Counted from the first letter of the stretch, positions 18,845-31,790 are shown. The stretch: DNA of 64,000 bases from Actinostola sp. cb2023 (GCA_033675265.1 JAUJYZ010000724.1:20001-84000); one strand, 5' to 3'. Notes: a model not told the origin generated them from the sequence alone. Translations and numbers: made by a program.

Positions 18845-21263
18845 CTCCTCTTGTTTCGAAACGGTCTCAATTTCGATAAGTTCTTTTCACAGCAATTGGT
18901 TGTTGTTCATCCAGTAGTAGATATTCTAATACCACGTTGGGTAGTATAACTCCATCTCAAAATAAACCATTCAATGTGTGTTGTAATCGCTGGGACACGC
19001 TCTTGTCTCCGCTCAGAATTCTGGAGACTTGATTGTTAAAGTTTCCTGCAACTGAATATCTCAGAAATGATGTCGGTCACCTGTAGCGTTTTTGCTTCTT
19101 CTCAAAATCAAATTACTATTGATATCTACAACTTATTAAAATTTAAAGAATTTCATTTCAATCTCTCAACGAAAAGCTAGCTAAATTTCGTGCTGCATCG
19201 GCCGGCAAGAACGACAAAACACGACAGCAGTGTTTCAGAGCTACGTTGTTCCTGTTTTGTCGACTTTTCTTGGGTGTTAACAACTACTGAGCTTCCGAAT
19301 CAATCAAACGTCGATGAAGAAATAAAGCGCATCTTGGAGGTCGGCGATGGATTGAAACTAACCGATCGGGCGACAGGTTGATTAAATTGAACTTATGATA
19401 TTTACAGACCGCATACTCTCTATGGGTACAATTACTACGGTTTGTAATTACGGTGTGTAGTAATTACTGTATGTACTATTACGGTGTGTAATAAACTGTT
19501 TATTACACGACAACAAAATTAACAAAAACACTGTAGTTTTTCTTAGTGCAATATAAATCGCGCGCGTAAACATCAACCAGAAACAAACCGGTTTTCAATT
19601 CTCTTTTCTGACGCCATTGCTGCTAATTTGTGATTGGTTCCTTTAAAGAGGTACCTTTCAAGTGCACACAACTAAAAAACTATTGACTAGTGCAAAATTG
19701 ATGTGTACGTGAAAACAAGCAAAACCCGATTTTTCCAAAACATGTCATACCGCTGTCATATTTGTACTCATATTTGTACAGTAAGATTACAAGTCGTGTA
19801 ATCATTACTCAGTCATTTTATTATATAGCACATACAGTTACTAACGCGCGCGCTCTTTTCGGTAAATTAACGGGCCGTATCTCCCCGGCCCGTACTATGA
19901 CGGTCCGCTGAAACAGAAACGTAAGCAAAAGCTACAAAATAAATATCTTATTACCTCGCTTGCTCGGTCCGTACGGGAAGTTATGGATCCTTGTTTGTTC
20001 CCGCTTTTTATGGAAAAATTATCCGTTCATAACTTCCATTACGGACCTCTGCCAGCCAAAGAACCTCGTAATATCAAGGTCTATGTCATTGCCAGTTTTC
20101 ACTATAGAAAATCGCTTGGCACTTTCATGTTTGATGCTGAAGCGACTTGATGAATTGTCTAAGTCACCACTTCACAGTTCTGTTGAGAACCCATGGTCAA
20201 TGGTTCCAAGTCGAGGTTGTCATTGAGTCAAATACAGTAGATGTTTGAAAACATCAATGCCATTGAACAGAGCCGTGAAGTGGTGTATTCTACAAAGTAT
20301 CTAGTTTGCCGCTCTACTTATTCTACACATGTACCCTTAGCTTTGACTGAAATCTATCATTTGTTAGTAGAAACCAACTAGCATACTATCACGAATCCTG
20401 CAATCTGATTGGCTAACGTACTCACTATAGCTATCTATTGCGTGATAGATAGTGAGTAGCGAAAAAGCCGGCGTTTTGAACAAAAACAAAGCGAAAATCA
20501 ATAAATATTGTCATAAAATCGAAGGCTATGCTAGTTGGTTTCTACTAAAACAATTAGACTACTCGTTCTCGTTTTCTATGATCGAGTAAAATAGTCAATT
20601 TGGCACTAGGTGCCTCGTTGACTATCGACTCATAGAAAACTCGAACTCATATAGTCTAATTGTTAATTAATGAATTGTATGAAATTAATCTGTACGATTT
20701 CCTTTACAAAGCACAACAGTTGGTCTCTTTTTTAATAATCTCGTTGTCTAATTGATATATCGGTGCACACCACATTCAATAAAGGCAAACTAATGTGGTC
20801 CATCAAATCCATCATTTTGAGGGCTACGATATAAACATTAAATACAATTAATGTGTCTGAGATAAACATGGATGTTTGTTCACCAAGTCAAAAGGATTGT
20901 ATTGTGAAGAAACTGTGCAACGACTGAAATGATGTATTTAATAATACATGAAAATGTTTTCTTGTTTCTTTTCGTCTGTGTAAAGTTAAACAAGAAAGAT
21001 TCTTTGATAAATCACGTAGTGGTTGTGGTTGTAGAGTTATTGGTATAGGAGTTTGTTTGAAGGAGAGATGTTCACACTTTTTCGTTGTTTCGTTAAATCG
21101 TCTGTGTAAAGTTAATCAAGAAAGATTATTTGATAGATCACGTAGTGGTTATGGTTGTACAGTTGTTGGTATCGGAGGTTGTTTGAATGGGTGATGTTGT
21201 CGATACTTTTTTCTTGTTTCTTTTCGTCTGTGCAAAGTTCAACAAGAAAGTTTCTTTGATAGA
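18845..21263. repeat. Spacer duplicated from 9.7-11.8 kb, with a 180-bp indel and tail repeats
   Basis: Near-copy of 9672-11780. 19743-19922 is extra relative to 10.5 kb and contains ACGGGCCGTA / TCCCCGGCCCGT and GACGGTCCGC elements, probably the rest of a MITE whose hairpin (GGTCCGTACGGGAAGTTATG) is in both copies. 20300-20650 is the AGTAGAAACCAACTAGCATA hairpin repeat. 20950-21263 holds about three tail / 3' repeats. No gene. Confidence 0.75.
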
Positions 21264-22204
21264 TCATGTATTGGTTGTGGTTGTACAGTTATTGGTATTG
21301 AGGTTGTTGGAAGCCGTTATATTTCGGCTGCTGTAATTGTTGATCCCTACTCGTTGACCCTGTGGATTTGTGGGCTTTTCCTTGCAACAGAAACAGACTA
21401 TTTGCTTCATCTCGTCTCGAAATTCTGGAAGTTTCCATGCGTACACTACCAAGTTGACGAAAGAGTTTGAAAATAAGAGAAATGTCGTTGAAAGGTTTTT
21501 GCATGCACGATCAGACAGGACGAGCCAAAAACCTGGCAGTATATGATCAAAGTCCCATACGGAACCGAAGAAACAATTGAAGCAACAGTGGCACAGAATA
21601 GTGTCCTGCATAGTTTCATCTGCATCTGAGTATTCGCATTGTGCTGGAATATCGGGAAGAATCTTAGTTTGATGTAAATGCTGATGTAAGACACGACCAT
21701 GATGATGAGCGATGAGAAAACTACAATCAAAGATAAAGCAAGGGTTATTTTATCGCTTAAAGTTGACTCTTGACATCTTAAAATAACAATACTGGAAGCG
21801 GGTATGGCGCTCACGCACCACGTGGTTATTATCCCATATTTATAGTACTTTGTTTTCATGACACGATGACGAAATGGCTTGAAGACTGCGAATGCTCTCT
21901 CAAGAGCAATCAGAGCGAGTGTTACCAATGATTCTAACACCACTAGATTCCAGAATGCCGTTTCAAAGGTATCCTTAAGGCTGGCACAAGTAGCATCTGG
22001 ATTTGTCTCAGATCTATTGTATAAAATGAAGCTAATACTTATTGAAAATGCCTCACATCCTACTAATAGATCAGCAATGGACAGATTGATCAGCAAGAAG
22101 CACGCCTTCCAGTGACGACGTTTTCTCACAAAGATGCAAAGGCTGAGAATGTTGCAAAAGATGATGATGACAGCCTCCAGCAAGAACACGATAAACCAGA
22201 ACAT
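21264..22204 (-). pseudogene. Class A GPCR, type I, frameshifted by a 4-nt deletion before TM7
   Basis: ATG 22204 (MFWFIVFLLEAV). TM1-TM6 are intact with Cys before TM3, ALERAFAVFKPFRHR, and TM6/ECL3 VPYGTLIIYCQVFGSSC, the last shared specifically with the 32-kb receptor. At about 21497 four bases are missing relative to the 32-kb copy (HANLNLSTTF becomes HAKTFQRHF), so TM7 and the PEFRDE helix continue in another frame down to 21264. The near-identity to 32 kb, including the 3' flank, points to recent duplication or gene conversion. Likely a pseudogene unless the allele sequenced is defective. Confidence 0.85.
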
Positions 22205-23120
22205 CTCCTCTTGTTTCGAAACTGTCTCAATTTCGATAAGTTATTTTCACAGCAATTGGTTGTTGTTCATCCAGTAGTAGATATTCTAATACCACGTTGG
22301 GTAGTATTACTCCGTCTCAAAATAAACCATTCAATGTGTGTTGTAATCGCTGGGCCACGCTCTTGTCTCCGCTCAGAATTCTTGAGACTTGATTGTTAAA
22401 GTTTCCTGCAACTGAATATCTCAGAAATGATGTCGGTCACCTGTAGCGTTTTTGCTTCTTCTCAAAATCAAATTACTATTGATATCTACAACTTATTAAA
22501 ATTTAAACAATTTCATTTCAATCTCACACCGAAAAGCTAAATTTTGTGTTGCATCGGCCGTAAAAAGTGACAAAACACGACAGCAGTGTTCCAGAGCTAG
22601 TACGTTGATCCTGTTTTGTCGACTTTTCTTGGGTGTCATCAACTACTGAGCTTCCGAATCAATGAAACGTTAATGAAGAAATGGAGCATCTTGGAGTTTG
22701 GCGATGGATTGAAAAGTTGATTAAATTGAAGTTGTTATATTTACAGACATACTCTCGATGTGTACAATTACGGTGTGTAATAATTACTGTATGTACAATT
22801 ACGGTGTGTAATAATTACTGTATGTACAATTACGGCGCGTAATAATTACTGTATGTACAATTATGGAGCGTAATAAATTGTTTAATACACGACAGTAAAA
22901 TTAACAAAAACACTGTCAGTGATTGATATCTTCGGTGCGCCCCACATTCAATAAAGGCAAACTAATGTGGTTCATCAAATCCATCATTTCGAGAACTCCA
23001 ATATAAACATTAAATACAATTATATGTCTAAGATATACATGGATGTTTGTTCACCAAGTCAAAAGGATTGTATGGTGAAGAAACTGAGCAACGACTGAAA
23101 TTATGCATCTAAAAATACAT
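22205..23120. other. Array spacer with four 31-bp repeats, no gene
   Basis: Conserved leader next to the ATG, then the ATATCTCAGAAATGATG and CGACAGCAGTG blocks, then about four copies of the 31-bp unit (TACAATTACGGTGTGTAATA plus ATTACTGTATG) at 22762-22880. Confidence 0.65.
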
Positions 23121-23400
23121 CACAATGTTTTCTTGTTTCTTTTCGTCTGTGTAAAGTTAAACAAGAAAGATTATTTGATAGATCACGTAGTGGTTGTGGT
23201 TGTAGAGTTGTTGGTATCATTGGAGGTTGTTTGAAGTGGTGATGTCGACATCACTTTTTTCTTGTTTCTTTTCGTCTGTGCAAAATACAGAAAAATACAT
23301 GACAATTATATATTTTTCCTTTTCGTCTGTGTTAAGCTAAACAAAAAAGATTCTTTGATAAATCACGTAGTGGTTGTGGTTGTAGAGTTGTTGGTATCAC
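23120..23400. repeat. Receptor tail / 3' repeat of about 125 bp, two to three copies
   Basis: Same unit as at 17.4 kb, including the derivative ATGACAATTATATATTTTTC also present at 17.69 kb. The 23.4-24.5 kb receptor frame reads into one of these units, giving it a longer tail than its relatives. Confidence 0.7.
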
Positions 23401-24455
23401 CGGAGGTTGTTTGAAGGGGTGATGTCAACGTCACTTTTTTCTTGTTTCTTTTCGTCTGCCAAAGTTAAACAAGAAATATTCTGTGATAAATCACGTATTG
23501 GTTGTGGTAATACAGTTATTGCGGGTAGCGAGGTATCAGATGAAGGGATGATATTGGAAGCCGTTATATTTCGGCTGCTGTAATTGTTAATCCTTACTGT
23601 CTCGTTGAACTGTGGATTTGTAGGCTTTTTCTTACAACAAAAACAGACTATTTGCTTCATCTCGTCTCGAAATTCTGGAAGTTTCCATGCGTACACTACC
23701 AAGTTAACGAAAGAGTTTGAAAATAAAAGAAATATCATTGAAAGGTTCAAATTTGCATGCATGATACACGAGGGGCCACAAACGCGCCAGTATAATTGCA
23801 AAGCCCCATACGGAACCGAAGAAACAATAGAAGCAACAGTGGCACAGAATAGTGTCCTGCATAGTTTCATCTGCATCTGAGTGTTCGCATTGTGCTGGAA
23901 AATCGGGAAGAATCTTAGTTTGATGTAAATGCTGATGTAAGACACGACCATGGCGATGAGCGATGAGAAAACTACAATCAAAGATAAAGCAAGGATTATT
24001 TTATCGCTTAAAGTTGACTCTTGACATCTTAAAATAACAATACTGGAAGAGGGTATGACGCTCAGACACCACGTTGTTATTATCCCATATTTATAGTACT
24101 TTGTTTTCATGACACGATGGCGAAATGGCTGGAAGACTGCGTATGCTCTCTAAAGAGCAATCAGAGCGAGAGTCGCCAATGATTCTAACACCACTAGATT
24201 CCAGAATGCCATTGCAAAGGCAACCTTAAGGCTGACACAGGTAGCATCTGGATTTGTCTCAGATGGCTTGTATAAAATGAAGGTAATACTTGTTAAAAAT
24301 GCCACGCATCCTACTAATAGATCAGCAATGGACAGATTGATCAGCAAGAAGCACGCCTTCCAGTGACGACGTTTTCTTACAAAAATGCAAAGGCTGAGAA
24401 TATTGCAAAAGATGATGATGACGGCCTCCAGCAAGAACACGATAAACCAAAACAT
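23397..24455 (-). pseudogene. Class A GPCR, type I, with TAG at the Glu of the ERA motif
   Basis: ATG 24455 (MFWFIVFLLEAV), TM1-TM3 intact up to LATLALIAL. The next codon, GAG of the conserved Glu-Arg-Ala, is TAG (24150-24152). The same frame then continues with RAYAVFQPFRHRVMKTKYY through TM7, PEFRDE, CFCCKKK and a tail extended to about 65 residues because the usual stop after the Thr run is absent and the frame runs into a tail repeat. Single visible lesion. The leader resembles the 33-kb copy, not the main array, consistent with the duplicated two-gene block. Confidence 0.88.
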
Positions 24456-25240
24456 TTGCTATTGAATCGAAACTTAAGGTACTCTTTATCTGCTTTAGAG
24501 CTTCAAATTGTACTCTAATCTTGAATAATAGCTATAAAATTCAGAAATTCCGTTTCAAGAAACTCGTCTTTAGTGGAGAGTTGTTCCGTCTCAAAACTAT
24601 GGATGTTTACTGTAAGAATCGATCGTGCAGATGTTTTCTTTGACGTCTAAACCTCAGACCAGACAGAGAGACAGTTGGGGTTGAGGCAGTTTATTAATTC
24701 CAATATCATTAATTCTTACAACACTTATAAACTTGGAAATGTAACTAAACAAATACAACATGTATACTTATTTAATATATATATGTCTAGATATATGGCC
24801 CAGCGGCCTAAAACGAAGATAATACTAAGATTATGTAAATCAATCTGCCTATGGGTGGGTGGGCGGGAAAACTGTGATAGTTCTGCTCGTAACGTAAGCG
24901 AATAGAAGAGTGACTAAATCGATATACTGCGCGTGTTGTAATACTGATAAAGGCACGTGCCTGACTATGACGCACAGCGCGTGCAAATTACTCAATACCT
25001 TAGTACAAACTTGTAATGCTTGTACCCCCCGTGTCCGTTGATCCCGAGAGTCTAGATTTATATTAATGGTATTAATATTCACTTAATTAACAGCTACACT
25101 CACCTTGAAGTCACTGATAACATTAGAAACGACATCGACGATCGATAGAATTTTTGATTAAACGTAACTTTTATTACAATGCTGTTTACTGACAGATCAC
25201 AACACGAACCGACAACATCAGTGTACATAAGATCCATTAT
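24456..25240. other. Spacer of duplicated block 1, with a 440-bp insertion
   Basis: 24480-24646 and 25088-25240 match 33060-33105/33275-33375 and 33390-33560. The intervening 24647-25087 is absent from block 2, so it is an insertion here or a loss there. It has no recognisable coding sequence. Confidence 0.6.
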
Positions 25241-25245
25241 GTGTA

Positions 25246-25612
25246 CCTTAGAGTCGTTTTCGTATGAGTGGGAAGTAGTTATGGTACGGTTCGAGCCGTG
25301 TGGTGACCGTGCATGCGGTATCCAAGCATTCTGCTTGGTTGAGCGATGATTTTTCGCGCTGTGATTGGTTGAATACAATGTCTTCGATTCCGTACCGTGA
25401 CCGTAACTCCGTGTCGTAGGTTTCTCACTCATACGAATAACGACTCTATTGTCGTTTTCATAAACTACGGCACGGGGAGACATCTATTCAACCAATCACA
25501 GCGCGCAAAATCATTGCTCAACCAATCAGAATGCTAGGACACGGCACGGTCACCGCACAGTACGAACCGTACCGTAAATTCCCACTCATACGAAAAAGAC
25601 TCTAATACAGGG
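25246..25612. mobile_element. TIR element (MITE), copy at 33.57-33.94 kb
   Basis: Ends TTAGAGTCGTTTTCGTATGA and TCATACGAAAAAGACTCTAA form terminal inverted repeats that extend inward (TACGGTTCG, GGTGACCGTGC). The interior has further repeats (CAACCAATCAGAATGCT / AGCATTCTGCTTGGTTGA). Non-coding. The same element sits at the homologous place in block 2, so it predates the duplication. Confidence 0.7.
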
Positions 25613-26655
25613 TTTATAATTAAATCCCAAAGGAAATTAATAAAGAGCTCCACTTGTCATTGTTCAAGCCAACTATGTCTTCCGGCATCCAACTCATAAT
25701 TTTATCAATGAAGAGGAGATGAAATTCATATTTAGTGGAATTAATGGTCAGTTTTATTGCACTTATATTATGATTTCATGGACAGCTAGTGAAATTGAGG
25801 GAAATTCAAGGCGATCAATTTCTTCTGAGCGTTACGTTAGCCCCAGGAAAAAAACAGAAAAAGAAAAATATGTATTAATGTCTGCTATTTGGCCTTGATC
25901 ATCAGTTTACAAGTACTCTTTTTCACTCGGTGTTATAGATTTCCTTTAACTATTGAATTACATATACCGACGCAGCCCATACTAGTGTACTCGCTAATTT
26001 TCATTTACACCTATTCCAAATATCGTTGTCCGGGCCGAAAGCAACAAGCAAGAAGCTGACGACCGCAAAGGACTTTGGGAATATCCTAATTAATTTATTT
26101 ATCCGTGGTACTTGAGTAGTTATCCCTACGAGCGTTGAATAGCAATCATTTGGAACTATTCGGCCATTAAAAATTCATGTTGTTAAAATATCTACGGATG
26201 AATCAATGAATAAGGAGAAAGTCCCAATGCCCTTAATTTGCGGTCGTGAGCTTCTTGCTTGTTGCTTTCGGTGGGGACAACGATTTTTGGAATAGGTGTA
26301 TATTACATTCATCTTCATTTATATCACAAATAATACTTTGATTGATAGAACTTAACATTTAATCATACATACAACAGTTTCTCGTCCATCGATTAATCAT
26401 TACATTTTCAATTTCAAATCCAAATACGAAGTTTTAGACAAATTGTACTTAAAAGTCCGTAGAATAAATTTATTGTAAGTGTTTCTTCTCCTATTATCAT
26501 TAAACCAAAGATGACTGTTTGTCTCACATGACGTACTGACTTTCTATTTCTTTCGAGAAAAATGATGGTTCATAATGAAGAACATGCAACAGTCTATATC
26601 CATGTTTCATTCAGCGTTTTTGTCCGTTACAATATTAACTTGTTATGTTCATCAG
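25613..26655. other. 3' spacer of the 27-kb receptor with a MITE absent from block 2
   Basis: Homologous to 33945-34980. Contains one unit of the 56-bp satellite (25970-26000) where block 2 has seven. 26006-26300 is a TIR element (TACACCTATTCCAAATATCG ... CGATTTTTGGAATAGGTGTA) missing from the corresponding site at 34.64 kb. No gene. Confidence 0.65.
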
Positions 26656-27534
26656 CTAGAAAGCAAAAACACTTTTCAATTCTCTTCGGAATTCAGGCAT
26701 CCTGAATGAATAAATAACGACATTCATGAAAGAATTGCTCAATAGTAGAATATTAAAGATTAGATTGCGCACATAATCTTTAACTAACAAGCCACCTTGA
26801 AGACGAAACAACATGTCGATGCTTCTAGGCGACCATGTTATAATGGAAACAATAGTCACAATGAACAATGTTTTTGTCAGTTTTTTGCTATCTTCAACAG
26901 TTCGTGAGTGGTTTATCTCAGGGAAGAATCTCATCTTGATCCATATGGCAAGGTAGGAGAGAGTTATGATGGTGAGCGACAAACACGTTGCTGCATAGAT
27001 GATACCAACAAGAAAGCCACGGGGGAAAGTGTAGTTCATCACATGCAACATGTAAGTAACTGGGACCAAATGTGCAAGGATCCACACGGAGATGATGGCT
27101 GCAAAGTAGTGGCGTCTCGTAGCGACTCGAAGACGGAATGGGAAGAATACGGCAACCAATCTCTCAATGGCGATAGCTGAGAGAGAGTACAACGAAGCGC
27201 TATTGCTCAGCTGAAACAGAAATGTCTGTGTAAGGAGGAAACTGTAAAGAACCCCATTGGACAAAGTACCAAGAGAAGCGATACACAGTAGGGTGACTGT
27301 CAACCCTACCAGAGAATCTGCGATGGTCAAGTTTACGAGCAAAAAGCATGACTTCTTGGTGCGAAAGTGGCGTTTGAGAAAGACCATGAAAGTCAATGCG
27401 TTACTGAGCAACTAGAATAACACATCCAAACGCAATCAGTATTCCAACGCTGATGAATTGAAGATGGTCTTAACATTGGTATCGTAGAGTATGGTCCCGC
27501 TGAACTGCGAGGGATTCTCTTGCGAAGCGTTCAT
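26656..27534 (-). pseudogene. Class A GPCR, type II, TM1 frameshifted
   Basis: Paralogue of the intact 35-kb receptor. The ancestral ATG (MNASQ...) is at 27534. A 1-nt deletion near 27464 shifts the frame and leads to TGA (...SALEY-stop), and a 4-nt insertion (CTGA) near 27407 restores the frame at NALTFMVFLKRHF. From there TM1 (second half) to TM7 are intact: NLTIADSLVG, ERLVAVFFPFR, ITWSPRS, NVVIYSFRMPEFRRELKSVFAF. Without the N-terminus and half of TM1 it is unlikely to be functional. Two opposite-sign indels so close together could also be assembly or read errors. Confidence 0.8.
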
Positions 27535-28038
27535 AGTGACTTGATTTGTGGACCAACAGTTTTGTGGTTGACAATATATTTGCTTCTGGCAAAAGTAGTA
27601 GAGTAATGATGTGAACCGACTTATATAGATAACACGTCACGATTTCTATTGGATGACATCAGTGACAGTTAATATCAGATACGGTATGTCATCTATAGCC
27701 ATTATCTTATTCAATAAAGTAAATATTTTGTAATATATATAGATCAGTAGAGAAAAACATCGACGAACTACTTGCTGGTCCACAGACGTTTAATATTTTC
27801 TACACCGCGACGTCGTGTCAGTATCAAGACTACTTGCTAGTGGCATCGTTGTTGGCAAACCTAGCCTACTACTTTTCTCTACTGTTTTGTAATATATATA
27901 ATCAAGAGAGCATGGTCTCTTGATATAATATATAGTTTCAACAGAGCACTATTTCCACTAGCTTTGTCATTGCCGCTAAATTAGATGCCCCTGTACGGAT
28001 CATACTGTTTGAATCAATCAATCAAGCAAGCAAGCAAG

Positions 28039-28094
<56 letters not shown>

Positions 28095-28870
28095 TAAATT
28101 AAATTAAACCCTTACGAAATACAGATTCAGTTATAGTGAAAAACTCAAGTCAGCAGATCTTTCAGTGGGGCGTTGCCCGGCTTTAGAAAGTTTCTAATTT
28201 TTAAACAAATTGAATCTGACAACGGTCACATTGGATTCTTTATACATTGTAGCTTTAATAGTTCTGACGAATTGATTGCTCAGCAAGCTAGAAATTTTCT
28301 TCTTTTATTATTTATTTTTATTTGTTTAATTTAATTAATGTTTTTATTTAAAAAAATCAATGAAGAAATGTTCAATTATTTGCGGCACGACACACAAAAG
28401 AGACAATAAAAAAAAGAAGTGAAACTATATTAAATACAGCTTGAGAGGAGCTCTTTTTAATTGAAGTTTGAAAACCTTTGAGTTTTCTAAATTCATTTTT
28501 ATTCTATATTGTTGCCTAGTGTAGCAGTTCTAAACCCGGCCGTCATCAGTGAATAATGCGTGCGCATGCGTGATTAAGAAGTATGCTAGTAGTGTATTCT
28601 ACAAAGTATCTAGTTGGCCGGTCTACTAATTCTACACATGTACTCTTAGCTTTCACTGAAATATTTCATTTGTTAGTAGAAACCAACCAACCAATCATTC
28701 ACTAGCATACTATCACGAATCCTGTAGTGTATTCTACAAAGTATCTAGTTGGCCGCTCTACTAATTTTACACATGTACCCTTAGCTTTCACTGAAATCTA
28801 TCATTTGTTAGTAGAAACTACTAGCATACTATCACGAATCCTGCAATCTGATTGGCTAACGTACTCACTA
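27535..28870. other. 5' spacer of the 27-kb receptor, (ATCA)n and repeats, no gene
   Basis: 27535-28560 is homologous to 35855-36860, including a TTCTCTACTGTTTTGTAATA block and an (ATCA)n run at 28012-28095. 28580-28870 holds two partial copies of the GTATTCTACAAAGTATCTAG / AGTAGAAACCAACTAGCATA hairpin repeat. Confidence 0.65.
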
Positions 28871-29775
28871 CCTATTTAACAATTAGACAACGAGGGCGAG
28901 TTGTCTAATTGTTTTAGTATAAACAAACTAGCATACTTAATTTTATACCAATATTTCTTGTTTAATTTGCATAGGTAAGAAGAATAAGTACACATTAAGG
29001 CTGAACTAATCGAGCTGTTTAGTTTTACCATCCTGAACAAGTTGAAAACCGTACTGAACCAGAAAAGTTGGTTCTTTTGTTGAAAAACTTTCATAAATCG
29101 AATAACAAATGAACAAAACACGAGTCAAGAGTGGTGTAGCCTTCGTTTATTACCTTTATCACTATCAGTACTCCCTTTGACTTTGTCTTCGCTAAACTTG
29201 AAAAATCGGCACGAATTCGAAAAATCTTCAACTTTAACGATCGTTTCTCGCTCAGTTTCTGCAGTGTCAGCCAAAGAAAACTTGCTTGATAGATAGATAG
29301 TGATAGATAGTGAGTAGCGAAAAGCCGGCGTTTTGAACAAAAACAAAGCGAAAATCAATAAATATTGTCATCAAATCGAAGGTAGTATGCTAGTTGGTTT
29401 CTACTGAAACAATTAGACTACTCGTTCAGTCTCGTTCTCGCTAGGCGTCTCGTTGACTATCTACTCATAGAAAACTCGAACTCGTAGTCTAATTGTTAAT
29501 TAATGAATTGTATGAATTGAATCTTTAAGATTTCCTTTACAAAGCACAACAGTTGGTCTCTTTTTTAATAATCTCATTGTCTAATTGATATATCGGTGCG
29601 CCCCACATTCAATCAAAGGCAAACTAATGTGGTCCACCAAATCCATCATTTCGAGGACTCCGATATAAACATCAATACAATTAATATGTCTAAGATAAAC
29701 ATGGAGGTTTGTTCACCAAGTCAAAAGGATTGTATTGTGAAGATACTGTGCAACGACTGAAATTCTGTATTTAAA
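28871..29775. repeat. Hairpin repeat copy interrupted by a 410-bp insertion
   Basis: The repeat seen whole at 10.96-11.32 kb is split: CGTACTCACTA ends at about 28870 and GATAGATAGTGAGTAGCGAA resumes at about 29290. The intervening sequence starts TTAACAATTAGACAACGAG and carries only small ORFs of no recognisable family. Beyond 29450 is array spacer. Confidence 0.55.
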
Positions 29776-29966
29776 AATACATGACACTTTTTTCTTGTTT
29801 CTTTTCGTGTGAGTAGAGTTAAACAAGAAATATTCTTTGATAGATCACGTAGTGGTTGTGGTAGTACAGTTGTTGGTATCGGAGGTTGTTTGAAGGGTGA
29901 TGGTGACACCTTTTTCTTGTTTGTTTTCGTCTGTGCAAAGTTAGACAAGAAAGATTCTTTGATAGT

Positions 29967-30965
29967 TCACGTAGTGATTGTGTAGTTATTAGTACAGTTA
30001 TTGGTAGCGAGGTTGTCAGTTGAAGGGGTGATTGTGTTGGAAGAAGTTATATTTCGGCTGCTGTAATTGTTGATCCTTACTCGTTGACCCTGTGGATTTG
30101 TAGGCTTTTCCTTGCAACAAAAACAGACTATTTGCTTCATCTCGTCTCGAAATTCTGGAAGTTTCCATGCGTACACTACCAAGTTGACGAAAGAGTTTGA
30201 AAATAAAAGAAATATCATTGAAAGGTTCAAATTTGCATGCACGATACAGGAGGAACCACAAACGCGCCAGTATAAATGCAAAGCCCCATACGGAACCGAA
30301 GAAACAATGGAAGCAACAGTGGCACAGAATAGTGTCCTGCATAGTTTCATCTGCATCTGAGTGTTCGCATTGTGCTGAAAAATCGGGAAGAATCTTAGTT
30401 TGATGTAAATGCTGGTGTAAGACACGACCATGGTGATGAGCGATGAGAAGACTACAATCAAAGATAAAACAAGGATTATTTGATCCCTTAAAGTTGACTC
30501 TTCATGCATGACATCTTAAAATAACAATACTGGAAGCGGGAATGGCGCTCAGACACCACGTTGTTATTATCCCATATTTATAGTACTTTGTTTTCATGAC
30601 ACGATTTCGAAATGGCTTGAAGACTGCGTATGCTCTCTCAAGAGCAATCAGAGCGAGATTCGCCAATGATTCTAACACCACTAGATTCCAGAATGCCATT
30701 GCAAAGGCATCCTTAAGGCTGGCACAAGTAGCATGCGGTGGATTTGTCTCAGAAGTCTTGTATAAAATAATACTTGTTGAAAATGCCCGGCATCCTACTA
30801 AAGATCAGCAATGGACAGATTTATCAGCAAGAAGCACGCCTTCCAGTGACGACGTTTTCTCACAAAGATGCAAAGGCTGAGAATGTTACAAAAGATGATG
30901 ATGACGGCCTCCAGCAAGAACACGATAAACCAGAACATCTCCTCTTGTTTCGAAAGGGTCTCCAT
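29967..30965 (-). pseudogene. Class A GPCR, type I, multiple indels
   Basis: ATG at 30965 (METLSKQEEMFWF, shared leader). Compared with the 14.8-kb gene there are indels in the TM2-TM3 region (30735-30805, including a 1-nt loss in CTACTAAAGATCAG and altered GCATGCGGTGGATT), and a 7-nt insertion CATGCAT in ECL2 near 30505 that breaks ILRCQEST. TM3-TM4 (ALERAYAVFKPF) and TM5-tail (MQMKLCRTLF, NSFVNLVVYAWKLPEFRDE, CFCCKEK, Asn/Thr tail) remain readable in separate frames. Clearly decayed. Confidence 0.88.
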
Positions 30966-31790
30966 TTCGATAAGTTCTTTTCACAGCAATTGGTTGTTGT
31001 ACATCCAGTAGCAGATATTCTAATACCACGTTGGGTAGTATAACTCCGTCTCGAAATAAACCATCGAATGTGTGTTGTAATCGCTGGGTCACGCTCTTGT
31101 CTTTTCTCAGAATTCTGGAGACTTGATGTTAAAGTTTGCTGCAACTGAATATCTCAGAAATGATGTCGGTCACCTGCGGCGTTTTTTCTTCTTCTCAAAA
31201 TCAAATTACTATTGATATCTACAACTGATTAAAATTTAAACAATTTCATTTCAATCTCTCACCGAAAAAAGCTAAATTTTGTGTTGCATCGGCCGTAAAA
31301 AGTGACAAAACACGACAGCAGTGTTCCAGAGCTACGTTGTTCCAGTTTTGTCGACTTTTCTTGTGTGTTAACAACTACTGAGCTTCCGAATCAATCAAAC
31401 GTCGATGAAGAAATGGAGCATCTTGGAGGTCGGCGATGGATTGAAACTGACGACAGGTTGATTAAATTGAAGTAATGATATTTACAGACTTACGGTGTGT
31501 AATTACGGTGTATAATAATTACTGTATGTACGTACAATTACGGTGCGTAATAAATTAAGAAAAACCACACTGTATTATTGATATATTCGGTGCGCCCACA
31601 TTCAATAAAGGCAAACTAATGTGGTCCATCAAATCCATCATTTTGAGGACTACGATATAAACATTAAATACAATTAATGTGTCTGAGATAAACATGGATG
31701 TTTGTTCACCAAGTCAAAAGGATTGTATTGTGAAGAAACTGTGCAACGACTGAAATGATGTATTTAATAATACATGAAAATGTTTTCTTG
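30966..31790. other. Array spacer, no gene
   Basis: Conserved leader and upstream blocks as in the other spacers, with one or two degenerate 31-bp units at 31487-31555. 31600-31790 is especially close to 20.78-20.96 kb. Confidence 0.6.

Noticed and set aside
25100..25483. 127-codon minus-strand ORF
   Set aside because: Runs across a TIR element with inverted repeats; the related frame in the second copy (33.4-33.75 kb) is shorter and different.
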